A DNA stretch of 64,000 bases, taken from the NCBI GenBank assembly GCA_033439765.1, contig JAULSN010000004.1, forward strand, positions 1,808,001 to 1,872,000. Direction: 5' to 3'. Below the pieces are notes generated by a model that made no database searches, had not been told where the DNA came from, and saw only the letters and a program-made list of their open reading frames with translations. This stretch comes from Lasiosphaeria ovina. Its lineage: Eukaryota > Ascomycota > Sordariomycetes > Sordariales > Lasiosphaeriaceae. Positions within the stretch are counted from its first letter, which is position 1. The number at the start of each line of letters is the position of its first letter. Position numbers and translations under genes: made by a program. Below, piece after piece: positions 11,302 through 22,385 of this stretch.

Positions 11302-13830
11302 GAAAGGCAAAAGATAGATGGGATGACGTCCATATGGGCCACACATATTGGTTGAACTCCAGGCTGGGTCTGACACTGGACGGGCTGTTCTGTTCTGAGG
11401 AGGAGAAAATAGAAAGGTTTCTGGTTGCAACAGCAGTGCAGCGCACATGTCCACCTCCCCGGGGTTTGAAAGGTTAGTGCGATACAACCAAGCCACCACG
11501 TGACTTTTTGGTGAGAACCTGCTAGAAAAGTGACTTCAAACCCCCTGCAATAGTCAAAGTGCTAACATTTCAAACCTCAGGGGAGGTGTACTATGTACAG
11601 TACATACATACACGTGTCGACCAGTGCGCGTCTTGTCTTGGCGTACTGGCTGCTTGAGCCAGTGGTGGGCCCGGTTTGGATGGAGGGGCTTGGAGTTGGG
11701 GGCAAATCGGGATCCCCAGATCCAATACCGCCTACGTGCATAATCCAGAGAGAGCCCATCCCGGTTTGACAAGCCAGACCCCGCACCTCCTTCCTCGCTC
11801 TCCGCTTTCCACCCCGCGGGTGGCCTTCCCATGTGCTTCTTGCGCCTTTCTTGGGAAACAAAGGAAGCCCTTTCTCGGCTGCGGAGATCTGCCCTGGATC
11901 TCGTTGTCTCCGATCCGTCCTGCACTCCCCTCCCACCCGGCTCGGGTGCCCAGCACTGGAACCCCGACAGCGAGGCAGCAAACGAGAACCATCTTCCAGG
12001 CTATTGAAATAGAATGGGCTGGCTATTGGCCCGAAACCGGGACGGAAAGAAGCAACCAAAGTTCTAGACTCGCCGTTTAGCTCCTCCCTTGCTCTCTCAC
12101 CCCATCGTGTTTGCTCCCTTTTGAGCCTTTGACCCACACCGGCTTCAAAAGCGGAAGGCGCCCTCGGGACCATCACGACGACAGTACGGTAGGCGCATGT
12201 ACTCCACCGCACCTAGAACAAGCTAGGTACCCGATAGATACTAGGTCACAGCCCAGCAGTAAGAAGGAGCGGGATTCTCGTTGCAGGGCTCTGCTTCCTT
12301 CCTTTTCGTCTTTCCATCCCAAGATATGAGGCCTACCAATGCAGGTCCAGCCGAGGGGCCTATACCTAGACGTAATTGGGCCAAAAGCAATCGAGATAGC
12401 CGGCGACAAGAGTCGTGGGCTGATGCTGCAGGTGCCCGTGCAGGTCGAGAGGCGTGTGAGGGGTCTCTTTTCCTTTTTCTTTTTTACTGTCTTCTCTGCA
12501 CACAGCAAGCCACCAAACAGGAGCATTTCCTCCCCTCTTTTGCACGTGTAAGGTAGCTTCATTTCTCGTGTCTCTTCTCTCCACTGGCCCCGACTTCTGC
12601 CATGGCTTGGCTGTCTCTTCTCGCCGGCCGCGACGGTCTGGATCATCATGCTTCGTTTTCGTGGGCTTTTCTTTTCTTTGCTTTTCTGCCCTTCGATATG
12701 AGATGCCTCTACCCGGGCTGTGCCGAGGTACGTATCCCATTCTCTGCCTCTGAGCCCACCACCCCTAGACCAAGTGCCGCTGTCAGGTTTAGGGTAGTCG
12801 TTGGTGGTGTGGGAATATGCATTTGCGCGTGTGTTATTCGCCGCCTGCCCTGCGCTCCCGCACCCCCTACCTACCTTGGTACTGTACTACAGTGTATGCC
12901 TTGGGATATACTGGGTGTGGAAGTTGCCTAGATACACGCCGGAATATCAGATCTCCATGGTTACTTTTTCAGACTCTTGGGTTCTTTTCTTTTTTTCCCG
13001 ACTCCGACTCCGACCAGAGCACAAGAAAACCAGGGGAAAGGGCGAACTCTGTGACACCACAAAGGGTCCTACCTTTTCCTTCCCCCCTCCCCTCCCCCCC
13101 TTGGCCGCAAAAAGGGCACCGCAAGCCTGAAAGCGCCATCTCGCTGTCATATATCACATTCTGCTCCCCTCCCCCAGAAACACTCGGGCTCCATAGACGA
13201 GACTGGCATCCGACGTCGGGCAGTCATGGTGTTTCTCTTTGTTCACGGAGCAGCCAATGTCGCAGACGAGAGAGCTAGCAGTCTCCTCTTTTTCCCGCCG
13301 TAGTCACATTTCGTTCCTCTTCGTTGGCCGGGAGCAGAGGGGCCACTAACCCACTGCCAGCCCCCCTTCTCCGTTCTGATGCACATCACGACCTATTCGT
13401 GAGACGCCACTGTCGGTCTCGACCTATTCCCCCCCTTTTCCCCCTCTCTACTTGGGCTGGCTGGCTGGCTTTCTCTCTGCCTGCCGCAGGGCCTCGAGAC
13501 ATTTGCCAGGGATTACATGATACGTGCTGTGCTAGGTCATGTCATGTTGTGTGTGCATTGGACGGCTGCCCGCAGCGCCGTCCAAGGGAGAATATGAAAT
13601 GGTCATGTCGCACAGCGTCTTGGAATTGCTACTCTAGTCCGCCACTGGCGGAGGGTACAGCGTGACGAGGGATCTTGGCACTTGTGTGTCTCTTTCGTCC
13701 CTCCCTCTGCCTTCCCCTCCCCTCTCTATTTTTATAATATCAGTTTGGGAGGAACATGCGAAGGGGGGGTATGGAAGCGAGGGCGTTGTCGGTGGATGGG
13801 GTAACGTGCTCTCTCTGAGTGAGTGGGTGG

Positions 13831-13832
13831 GT

Positions 13833-13863
<31 letters not shown>

Positions 13864-13870
13864 GGGGGGG
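13831..13870. repeat. GT run followed by 24 consecutive G
   Basis: GT repeats at 13831-13846 lead directly into an uninterrupted run of 24 G at 13847-13870. Such a run can form a G-quadruplex, and it is also a typical sequencing and assembly weak point. Confidence 0.9.
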
Positions 13871-14817
13871 AGGGAAGCCGCCGCGAACATGTTACTCGAA
13901 ACGCAGCGCGTTCGGGATGGGAAGCAGCGGCGGGAATGTGGCCGGGTTCAGGGAAGAAGGTTGAGCAGCAAATAAAATGGCATCGTCGTTATTGCCCCGC
14001 CTATCGTTTGGTTTTGATGGCACGGCAAGAGAACGTCTGCTCTTCCCCGTGCCTGGGAAAACACTGGCCGTCGCAGAAGGTGGACACACAGTAATACCTT
14101 CGAGGTCAACCTAGATGTCTTAAAAAAAAGGAGGGGGGGTGGCGTAGAGAGCTTTAGGAACGTGCTCAGTTCATGAAATGATGGAAACTACCCCAGGCAT
14201 GGTTGGTAGTAAAACGACAGTCAACATAAAACAGTGAGAGTGGGCTTGTTTACTCGAGCAGATATGACTGTAAAGCTCAACTTCATTTCACTGTCAGCTT
14301 TAGACTTAAAGCACCTCGACGTCTCCTTCCCACCCCTGAAACCAAACACCCGAGTAGCACAGAGACAAGAAATCAGCAACCAGCAAACAACAAGCCTAGT
14401 GGGTGAAAATAAAAAACAGAAAGTACCCAGTCCTCCCCAGATATGTTATCAGACACGTAATAAAAGGGACTTCAGCTGCGGAATGGTGAATGCTGGATGT
14501 CGGATGTCTAGATGCCAATATGTCTCAGCCTCGGACGAGAGAAAGAAAAGCCTCTGTATCTCTCAGTTGATCCAGCCCGACATGTACTGTCATGTACTGC
14601 ACCTAGATACCTCAATATACGCCACGCTACGCTACATAAGATACCTCACCTGGCTTAACCAACATAGTACCATATCATGCTATACTATGAGAGCTTCATC
14701 TAGTAGTTGATAGATGGATAGGATGGATAAGTGACTGACTGACTACGAAGAGAGCGAAGCAACGCGAAACAAGACACGAAAAGAAAATAAGGCACGGCCC
14801 GAATCGGCTCTCCTTTC

Positions 14818-14845
14818 CAGGCAGGCAGGCAGGCAGGCAGGCAGG
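14818..14845. repeat. CAGG tetranucleotide microsatellite, 7 units
   Basis: Seven perfect CAGG units in gene-free DNA 1.4 kb downstream of the nsdD stop codon. Confidence 0.9.
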
Positions 14846-15211
14846 TGTCTTCCCGGACAGGGGGGAGGGCCTAAACTATCTACCCATGTCCACACATACC
14901 ACATACATACAATACGGAGATAAATACAATTATATACCTACTCACTCCAAGGCGGCAGGCTGGCAAGGTAAGGTCGGTAGGATTCCACGCGGGCCGGCCA
15001 GCAGTCCGCTCGCCTGCTGGCTGCATGCTCGTACCCGTCCTTCCGTCCGCCTATCCCACAACTTCCTACCTACGGAGTAGGTTGACGCAGTTCGCTCACT
15101 GGGCGGGTGTGTCCGTCTTGAGTCTTGTCACATCACATCACACCACACCACATATCAGAACATCTGAGATCAGAATACTAAGGAACAGGGTTTAATTTGA
15201 ACTGGGTTTCG

Positions 15212-15232
15212 CCCCCCCCCCCCTCCCCCCCC
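15212..15232. repeat. Interrupted C run (12 C, T, 8 C)
   Basis: Homopolymer-like C tract broken by one T. It lies about 1 kb downstream of the nsdD stop and has no visible function. Confidence 0.85.
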
Positions 15233-16231
15233 GGGTGTCTTTGGTGAGGGCAAGTTGGTAGGTAGTAAACAGTAGAGGTAGGCAGAGGTAAGGTAGGTAT
15301 GTAGATGGCATAAAACACACGCAGTTCGGGAAACGGTTTTTTTTCTTCGCTCGTCCCAAACAAAGCTGCTGCTCAAACACATTTCATCGGTATAGAGATG
15401 GCGCCGGCACGCGCTTCTCTACACCCTCCCCAGCTCCATATATGTTGCTTGTGGAGCGTCAAGTAACCGCCAGCGGACGAGACTCGTCATGGCGAGGCCC
15501 GTGTGTACCCCAGCCTTTGCTCTCAAGTTAGGAAAGCCATCCAGTCTCCTGTTCCGGTCTCGCACACAGAAAAGGAAATCTGAGCAAGACCTCCATCTTG
15601 AAACTTGACACGTCTGCAATGCATGTAGTGGGTTCGACTGCCCCGGCCCGGCGCCACGACATCACCCTACCCCTCCAGAGTAAACAGACCGCCTGCAATC
15701 GACATGACCCCTCTCCGTCCTGCAATAACCCAAGCATAAATCTGGAACTTCAACCCCAGCCACAACCGTTGTATCGCCCTCTTCTAAGTCAGCGGCCGAG
15801 AAGCTGATCTATAAGTGATGGAAATAAAAACAAGAGGAAATAGAGAGAAAAAAGAACAGGCGACGCCATGATGATGCCTAGGAATACCGTCCAACCAGCC
15901 AGCCCAGATACCGAACATAGGGGTATATATACACAAGAGATTTTGCCGACCTCCGCTGGCCGCGTCAGAAATTTGGTCCAGACACCCGGGTATTAGAAAA
16001 CAGACATTTTGGTAGATGATGCAAAATGAAAATCACGCTTGGCCTGCTTCAGTGCTGCACATAAGAGGGCCGTGCTTTTGCGGCAGCCGTATATGTTCCG
16101 CCGGTGAGGAACTTTGAGAATAGATATAAGAAAAATGAAAAGAAATGTATAGCCACCGCGCCTATATTCGGAAATGGCGTCTTGGTAGGGATGAAATGTC
16201 AAAAAGAGTATAGACGAAACCGAAAGCTTAG

Positions 16232-17617
16232 CTAGTTTCGTTCGTCTGGTTGTTTGGGGCGCATTGATCTCTGGTCAAGTTGTCGTTTGCGTTCTAGTTT
16301 TGCGTAGTGAAGCCCACAGGCGTTGCAGAGCGTTCTTGCGCCGTCGGGACCGCGTCTCCACTCTGGCGTGTCGATCCTGTTGCAGCTATGGCACCGCCCA
16401 GGCGGAGCTGCGCGCTGTGTCGAGCGTAAGTTTCCACTCGCATGGCATGGGTATTCGTTGGCATGACCTACACCACGTCGTTTCTTCACCTCTGTGATGC
16501 TGTACGGCTGCTTCATTCCATCTCCGTACATGGGAACATCGTCGTCGTCCATCGCCTTGCGTCCGCCGTTTTCCCGGGCTCTTTCGTTCATAAGCCTATT
16601 TTGTTGCACCATCACCCGAATGTTTTCCAGCTTCTTCGAGATGAGAAGGGTATTGCCGATCAGAACGTCGAGCTCGGTTTCTGTAGGCAGTCGCGACATG
16701 ATAGGCGGCGAACCGTGTTGCTCTCGTGCCGCAGCCATATAGCCCTCGGAAAATCCGGCGAGGCTTCGCGCAGTGGTTGCAATCTGTAGCACCCGAATTA
16801 ATTATGGGAGTGCAAACTAGCGCATGTGTGGGTAGCTTACTGTGTGCATGCATTCGTCATAGCCCCACGACTCAAAGTTCTTATCAACCGATGATTTCTG
16901 CTCGTTTCCCCGACCGTGCGCATAGTCTGCATCTTCGCCGTAAATCGATGATCGTGACTCAAACGGCGATGGAAGGGAAGGTCCGCTATGGCGTGGAGAG
17001 ACCGGGTACGCGGACAGAGGTAGTTGCCCAGGCGGCAGTCGACCGGACTGGCTATAGTGAGCCGAGTGTGGTTGAGAGGAAGGTTGTTGGTGAACGGCAC
17101 TATACGGCGAGGTTTCTGCGTGTCTATGCTCGGCCTCGAGCTGCTCCATTATCACGGGAGGCGACGGATGTGGCCCCGAGAAGGTATTTAGCGGAGGGGG
17201 CACAGGCCGGCTCGACATGACGGGTCTTGACGGGTCAGAAAAGGCCGCCAAAGGCTCGGGTCGCGGGTACCCTGACGTGGGATGGAGAGCCCTCGGTGAT
17301 GGGTTTTTGTCTGGGCCAACGTCTCCAAAGGGCCTAGACGGCGTCGAAGACCCAAAAGGCGAAGGGAGGCCCTGGGTAGGGGCCATCTGGTTTGGAGTTG
17401 GAGGGGCAAAAGACGACTGTTTTGCCCCCGAAAACACCTCCGAGATGGAAGGCAAGGACTGGCGATGAGGCGTCTCTGAGCCATCCGAAGTTCGGCGGGA
17501 ATCGACGGGCGAGATCATGCCCGGGACACTTGTGGTAGGGGCGGAATGAGGATAGCCAGAGAAGGCGTGATGCGAGTGGTATGGCCCGCTGGGGCTGATC
17601 AACGTTGCGGTCGCCAT
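16232..17617 (-). CDS. nsdD: GATA-type zinc-finger transcription factor, NsdD / SUB-1 family
   Basis: Nuclear transcription factor. Family members control sexual development and repress asexual sporulation in Aspergillus (NsdD), and SUB-1 acts in light response and fruiting-body formation in Neurospora. Two exons, 16841-17617 and 16232-16783, join after residue 259 to give 442 residues. The first 250 residues are Pro/Ser/His-rich and probably disordered. Residues 293-330 form a predicted helix ([20 protein letters not shown]) conserved in this family. A single C-X2-C-X18-C-X2-C finger spans residues 390-415 (CHSC...CNAC) and is followed by a basic tail ([16 protein letters not shown]). The chosen start is [13 protein letters not shown]. 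The frame stays open 69 codons further upstream to 17824, but a CAG acceptor-like sequence near 17704 suggests that part is leader or intron. The gene stands alone in a gene-poor block. Confidence 0.92.
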
Positions 17618-20600
17618 GCTGGGCCCTTCTCGATATGATGTCTCTATACGTTCTCTAGTAGGGCGCCGTCTGTCAAACTGGTCAGGGTGATTGGCAGTTG
17701 GGTTCCCACTGCACAGACGCAACACAGCAGTTAGATACAGACGAAAGGGACGGGCCGTGTCTTTGTCCAAAGACGAGCGCGAGGGACCGGACGAACCTTT
17801 GCCTAGCGCTAGAATCGCCCACATCCATAGCGGGACTTGTCAAATCTTGGTGTCAGTACCCGAGGTGAGCAAGAGGAGCTCATCAAGGATACAGATTGAG
17901 CGAGTCACGGGACGGCGGTACGGCGCAGGCGCAACGACTTGGGACGTTGATGCTCAGAATGCGTGGTTCTGCCGAGGACGATGGGCACAGCAACCGAGTG
18001 GCCAGCGCTGCTGTTTTGCTACAAGGGGGCGCGAGAGGATGCTGCGTGGAATCCGGGTGGGTGTATGGAGCGTTGCGTCAAGGATAGGTAGGTGTAGGTA
18101 GGTAAGGTAGGTGGAGGTAGGTAGTAGGTAGACGTGGGGCTGGCTTCACTGCCTGGTCGGAAGCTGGCTGCTTGGACTGGCTGACGTCCTTGGCTGAGGT
18201 GGGTGGTGGGCAGATGTTCTCAGGTCAGCGCGACCCAAGGGGTACTCGAGGTTTGACTAAGATCCAATCGAGATGGGATGGACGGGGGGGCGATGTGGCG
18301 GGTAGTCGATGCTGACAGGCCCAGTTCTTTCTTCTTGCTTGTAATGAGACGGCTAAGGTTCCTTTTGGTCACCAGCTCGAAAAAATGTTGTAAACCCCAA
18401 AAGCCAGCAGAGCGGGCGAGATCTAGCAGCACCCGAGCGATCTAATAATCCTCAAAAGGGTGGTGGTAGAGACGCACGGGCTGCGAACTGGAGGGTTGTG
18501 GTGAGCGAGGTGGGCGTTTTGGGTCCCAGTTTCCGTCTTTTCCCTGCCTTTCAATAAGATAGCCCCAGGCGTGACAGGCAGTCGCCGCCGAGGAGGGGGG
18601 AGCATGGATTGACAGAGCTGTGTTTGGGGAGATCGCGCGGAGTGGGTCGGCTGCGGTCCTGGTCCTGTGGGTTCCTCAAAGACCAGCCCGGTCAGGTAAG
18701 GCGCTCGGGGAAGCTGTGTGTCTGCATGTACGTGCTAAACTAGACCCAGTATGTGCGTACCGTATACCAATGTGTACTGCGTACTGTGCAGCCCGTCTGC
18801 ATACACAGGGTAGCTAAGGTCTGTATGTACTGTACCCGTACCTTTTGGCCTATAATACTTGAATTGGCGTTCCAGCGCCTCGCCCTCTTCCGTAACGTGC
18901 CGTGTCAGTGGGAAATGGGCGCGTGGGAGACTGGTGGCCAAGACTGGTTTGCCCGCTCGAGGCCCTGCCCTGGGCTGTGGGCCGTGGTGAATGTCGCAGA
19001 TCGAGCTAATAAACATGAAATGGGGGCGCCTCGTTGCTCGCCGTCGGGGGTGCTGGTTGGCCCAAGCCCCAAGCTGGAATGTCGGGTCCCCCAGAGAGAC
19101 CGCACAGAGCGAGCACGCGCACACGCACACGCACACGCACGAACCGACTCTCGGGCGTCGGACGTGAGTGGGTCAAGAACGTGTGGAGAGACAGCGGAGA
19201 TCACAAATAGACCGTCGTCGGCAATCGCGCCTCCGACCACACCGCTGGGGACGCTTGATTGTCGTTGGAGCGAGACTCGAGAAAAGGGAGAGAGAGAGAG
19301 AAAGGAAAAGGAGAGAAAAGGAGACAGGGTAACCTGCCAGGCGGGCGGCAAGATGCTATATAATAAGGCGACCACGCCCGTACTCTGACGGAGACGGGAG
19401 AGCTGGGCTGCAGCACAATAGAGCCAATTATCTTTGGTAGAATGTGTTCCCTTGTGGAAACCTGCGGTCCATGTGCATCGTGGTCGGGATGTACCAGTCG
19501 GAGAAAAAGCGATCGGGACTGCTCGCGAGGACACGGGCAGTCAATCAGTGTGGAAGGCTGGCAGAATACCTACGGTACAGTAACAGTACTATGAGAAACT
19601 GGACCAAAGAGCGGGACGGACGGACACGACCGCGGTGAATCTGCTACTGCGGGAGATTCGGCGACAAGTGTGCAACCGTACTATGTACTACTGACTCTGA
19701 GTACGTCTCCCATCGGACTGAGGTGTTTAGCTCCAAGGTCAAAGAGCGGACGACAGAGCGAATCCGGCACGTCGCACCCTCCCAAAATCTGCCCATGGTA
19801 ATTCAGGGCTGGGGCGGACGCCCCAGTGCCCGGCTCACCATGGATGCAAAATACATCCATGCAGGTAAGGTACATCCATCCAGTGCATACATGCCTGTAG
19901 TCTGTACGTACACGTGTGCTGGGGTGACCTCTCTGGGTCTTACATAGTAGCGATAACCGTCCCACTTAAGATCGTTCCAAGCGCAAGGGTGTGAGATTTG
20001 GGCCGAGGGGGGCCATCTGGAAAGTCAGGAAATGCAACCCAGATTTCCTGATGAGATTGGCGTGCGGGTGGGGGGATCCTTGGAAGGGGTGAGAAACTTC
20101 GTGCGGGACGAGGGGGTACAATCTCGAGCTAAGTGGGTGCTGGGACGCCTGGGGTACCACCCAGCTGGGGCCTTGCCGATGCTGGGATTTGGTCAGCCAG
20201 GATCCTGGTACAGTACACTTACATGGCGGGGGCGCAAGGAGCCCGATGCGGTGAGTGCGAAGCGGTCGCAGCTAGCGGCCCGGGAGCTCTCGCGGCTATG
20301 CGGTAGGGGATACTAGCATACCCCATGCATATACAGCATACTTAGGACATTCCTATTTACTACCTAAGGCAGATGGTTATAGCGAAACCGGTACGGATAT
20401 CCGTGTCATGCATAAAGCTGCTGAGGCATAGGGTCATCATCACCGTCGCCCAGTTTAGCAGCCCAGCGCGCGAGTTCCAAACACCTGCTCTTCCCGTCAA
20501 TATTGTCCTGTAGCCTAGTCGGCGTTCATTGCTGGACTCGCACGGAGAAGAGCATAATGCCTTAGGGCATATGTATTAGGCAGATCACGTGTGCGATCTG

Positions 20601-21676
20601 TGCAGCTTCCGTTGGTTTGTATTGGCCCGTTAAGATTTAGACGGGAGGCGGGCAATGCGGGGCAGTGGAGACGGGAGGTTGAGGTGACTGCGCGTCGTGT
20701 GAAAAGTTGGGCGATCGAATATTTGGGTTGGCAGAATTACATTAAGCGCTGTGCCTCATCTGTCCAGCGGTTCACGTCCATGGAAGGGCCGTCAAGAAAA
20801 GGCCAACGTGAGCACTCTTGCCATCCATTCCATCTAGGCGCTCTGGGGTGAATGCCGGTCGCTATTCGGTCCTTACTGACGCGGCAGTTGAAGGCGGCCG
20901 CGTATTTCCAAGAGCGAACTCAGCAAGCCGGTTGCCGGAGGCTGCAGCAGTGGCTTTCGTTAGTGCGCCGTGCAGTATCTTTGAGTGACAGAACGACGCA
21001 AGTGAAGGGGCTACTGGTCGATCGTTATTTATTCCTGAACATCCAACAGATTGTTGGAAGCACGCCCCGTGCTAAGGGCAATATCACAGACTACAGGTTA
21101 TACTTAGTAGTCTTTCTCGAATGGGATGCATCAGTCTGGGTTTTGACTTGTGCGGTTTATTTGGTACAAGCCGATGCCGTTGGCTGATCCGAAACGGGGA
21201 GCCGATCTCAAATCTCGGGCAGTGCCATATTCCATGGCTTCGATCTTCTTGCATGCAATCTATGGAATACAGTGACGAGTGGCCAGTGTGCATCTACCAC
21301 GGACCTCTTATTTCATTCCATCCATGGATATAATGGTAAGTTAGATACATCCGCAACGGAGATAACACCGGTTCTGGCGTACCTTACCTATACTATGGAA
21401 ACCGCCATCCACACAGTGTGGGCGTACCGAGTAAAGAGTTTCTCAGATCGGCTGCGATAACTTGGTCAATTAAAGCCTCTGGTACCATTCTCTTTCATGA
21501 TTTCTGTGATCTATATACTTGCTCGTGTGACGGGCTTGTCTGGACTCTGGAGGCACGGTTGGACAATATGGACCTGGCCGCAAACGGTTCATCCCACCAT
21601 GTCAAAAAAGACTCTAGGGCGGGCTGCTTTCTAAGTTAATTAGGTTCTCCGTAACTCGGTTAATAAGGTTGGCACC

Positions 21677-21690
21677 ACCTTCTAGAAGGT
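21677..21690. promoter_or_regulatory. Perfect palindrome ACCTTCTAGAAGGT (second copy)
   Basis: Identical 14-mer to the one at 9081-9094, with a TTCnnGAA heat-shock-element core. It lies about 290 bases before the foldback element at 21981-22385. Confidence 0.25.
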
Positions 21691-21980
21691 AACCTCGTGT
21701 GCCTCGTGATTGTCGCCCGCGGGAGCACTGGACTTATTAGATCGAGATTCGGTCGCGCTAGTACGCACACGTGTCGCGACAAGCCAAGGCCCGTTCCATC
21801 GGGGGATTCGCTTCTCCAAAATGGCAATCATCCTCCAAGAATGTTAGCATGGCCCAAGTTGCTACTCAATAACCTCGGATGACGCCTTCGAGGAAGCAAA
21901 CGTTCGTGTTCCGGAACTCGCAAGCCTTGGCATTCACCCTTCTGTAATCTCTAATCTCCATGTGCCGTAAGGTGTACGCT

Positions 21981-22385
21981 GCCAAGCGGTTTCCAAAATA
22001 AAAGGGACTCAGTACCAGCAAGTACGACACCGCCCACAGTAGCTGTATACGATTGCAGGTAGCCGAACGTACCATCAGCCCACTACCAGCCAGTCATTTG
22101 CCCCTAGTTGCTAACACATCTGCCATCCACACTACCATGAAATACACCATCTCATCAATCGTCTTTGGATCACTCCGCCTCCAACCCTTTAAAATCAACT
22201 ACTTCGAGTCAGACCGAAGGCGGTAGCTTGCCCGTAAATATTGTTTTACTGCACGAAGCAATTCTCAATTGGCGATAAATCGAAAGGTCCAGGCATGTTA
22301 AAATAATGGAACTGTTAGAGGGGTTGTTAGTACCACTGGCACATGCCACTTTTTGGAGTCCCTTTTATTTTGGAAACCGCTTGGC
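21981..22385. mobile_element. MITE-like element with 30-base perfect terminal inverted repeats
   Basis: The 30 bases at 21981-22010 (beginning GCCAAGCGGTTTCC) are repeated exactly and inverted at 22356-22385. The enclosed 345 bases are AT-rich and contain no coding frame. A perfect 30-base inverted repeat 345 bases apart is not expected by chance and fits a non-autonomous DNA transposon. I see no clear target-site duplication, so the insertion may be old or the true ends may lie slightly elsewhere. Confidence 0.6.

Larger units (their letters stand above)
7944..16231. other. 8.3-kb gene-free region downstream of the nsdD gene
   Basis: Open frames up to about 210 codons exist but lie on opposing strands, have no recognisable motif and show no splice-linked continuity. 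The stretch is marked by many simple repeats: a GCCGCAA heptamer array (9906-9938), a GGCT array (11256-11300), a GT run followed by 24 G (13831-13870), seven CAGG units (14818-14845) and C runs (15212-15232). A 14-base palindrome lies at 9081-9094. I see no RNA gene. Confidence 0.55.
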
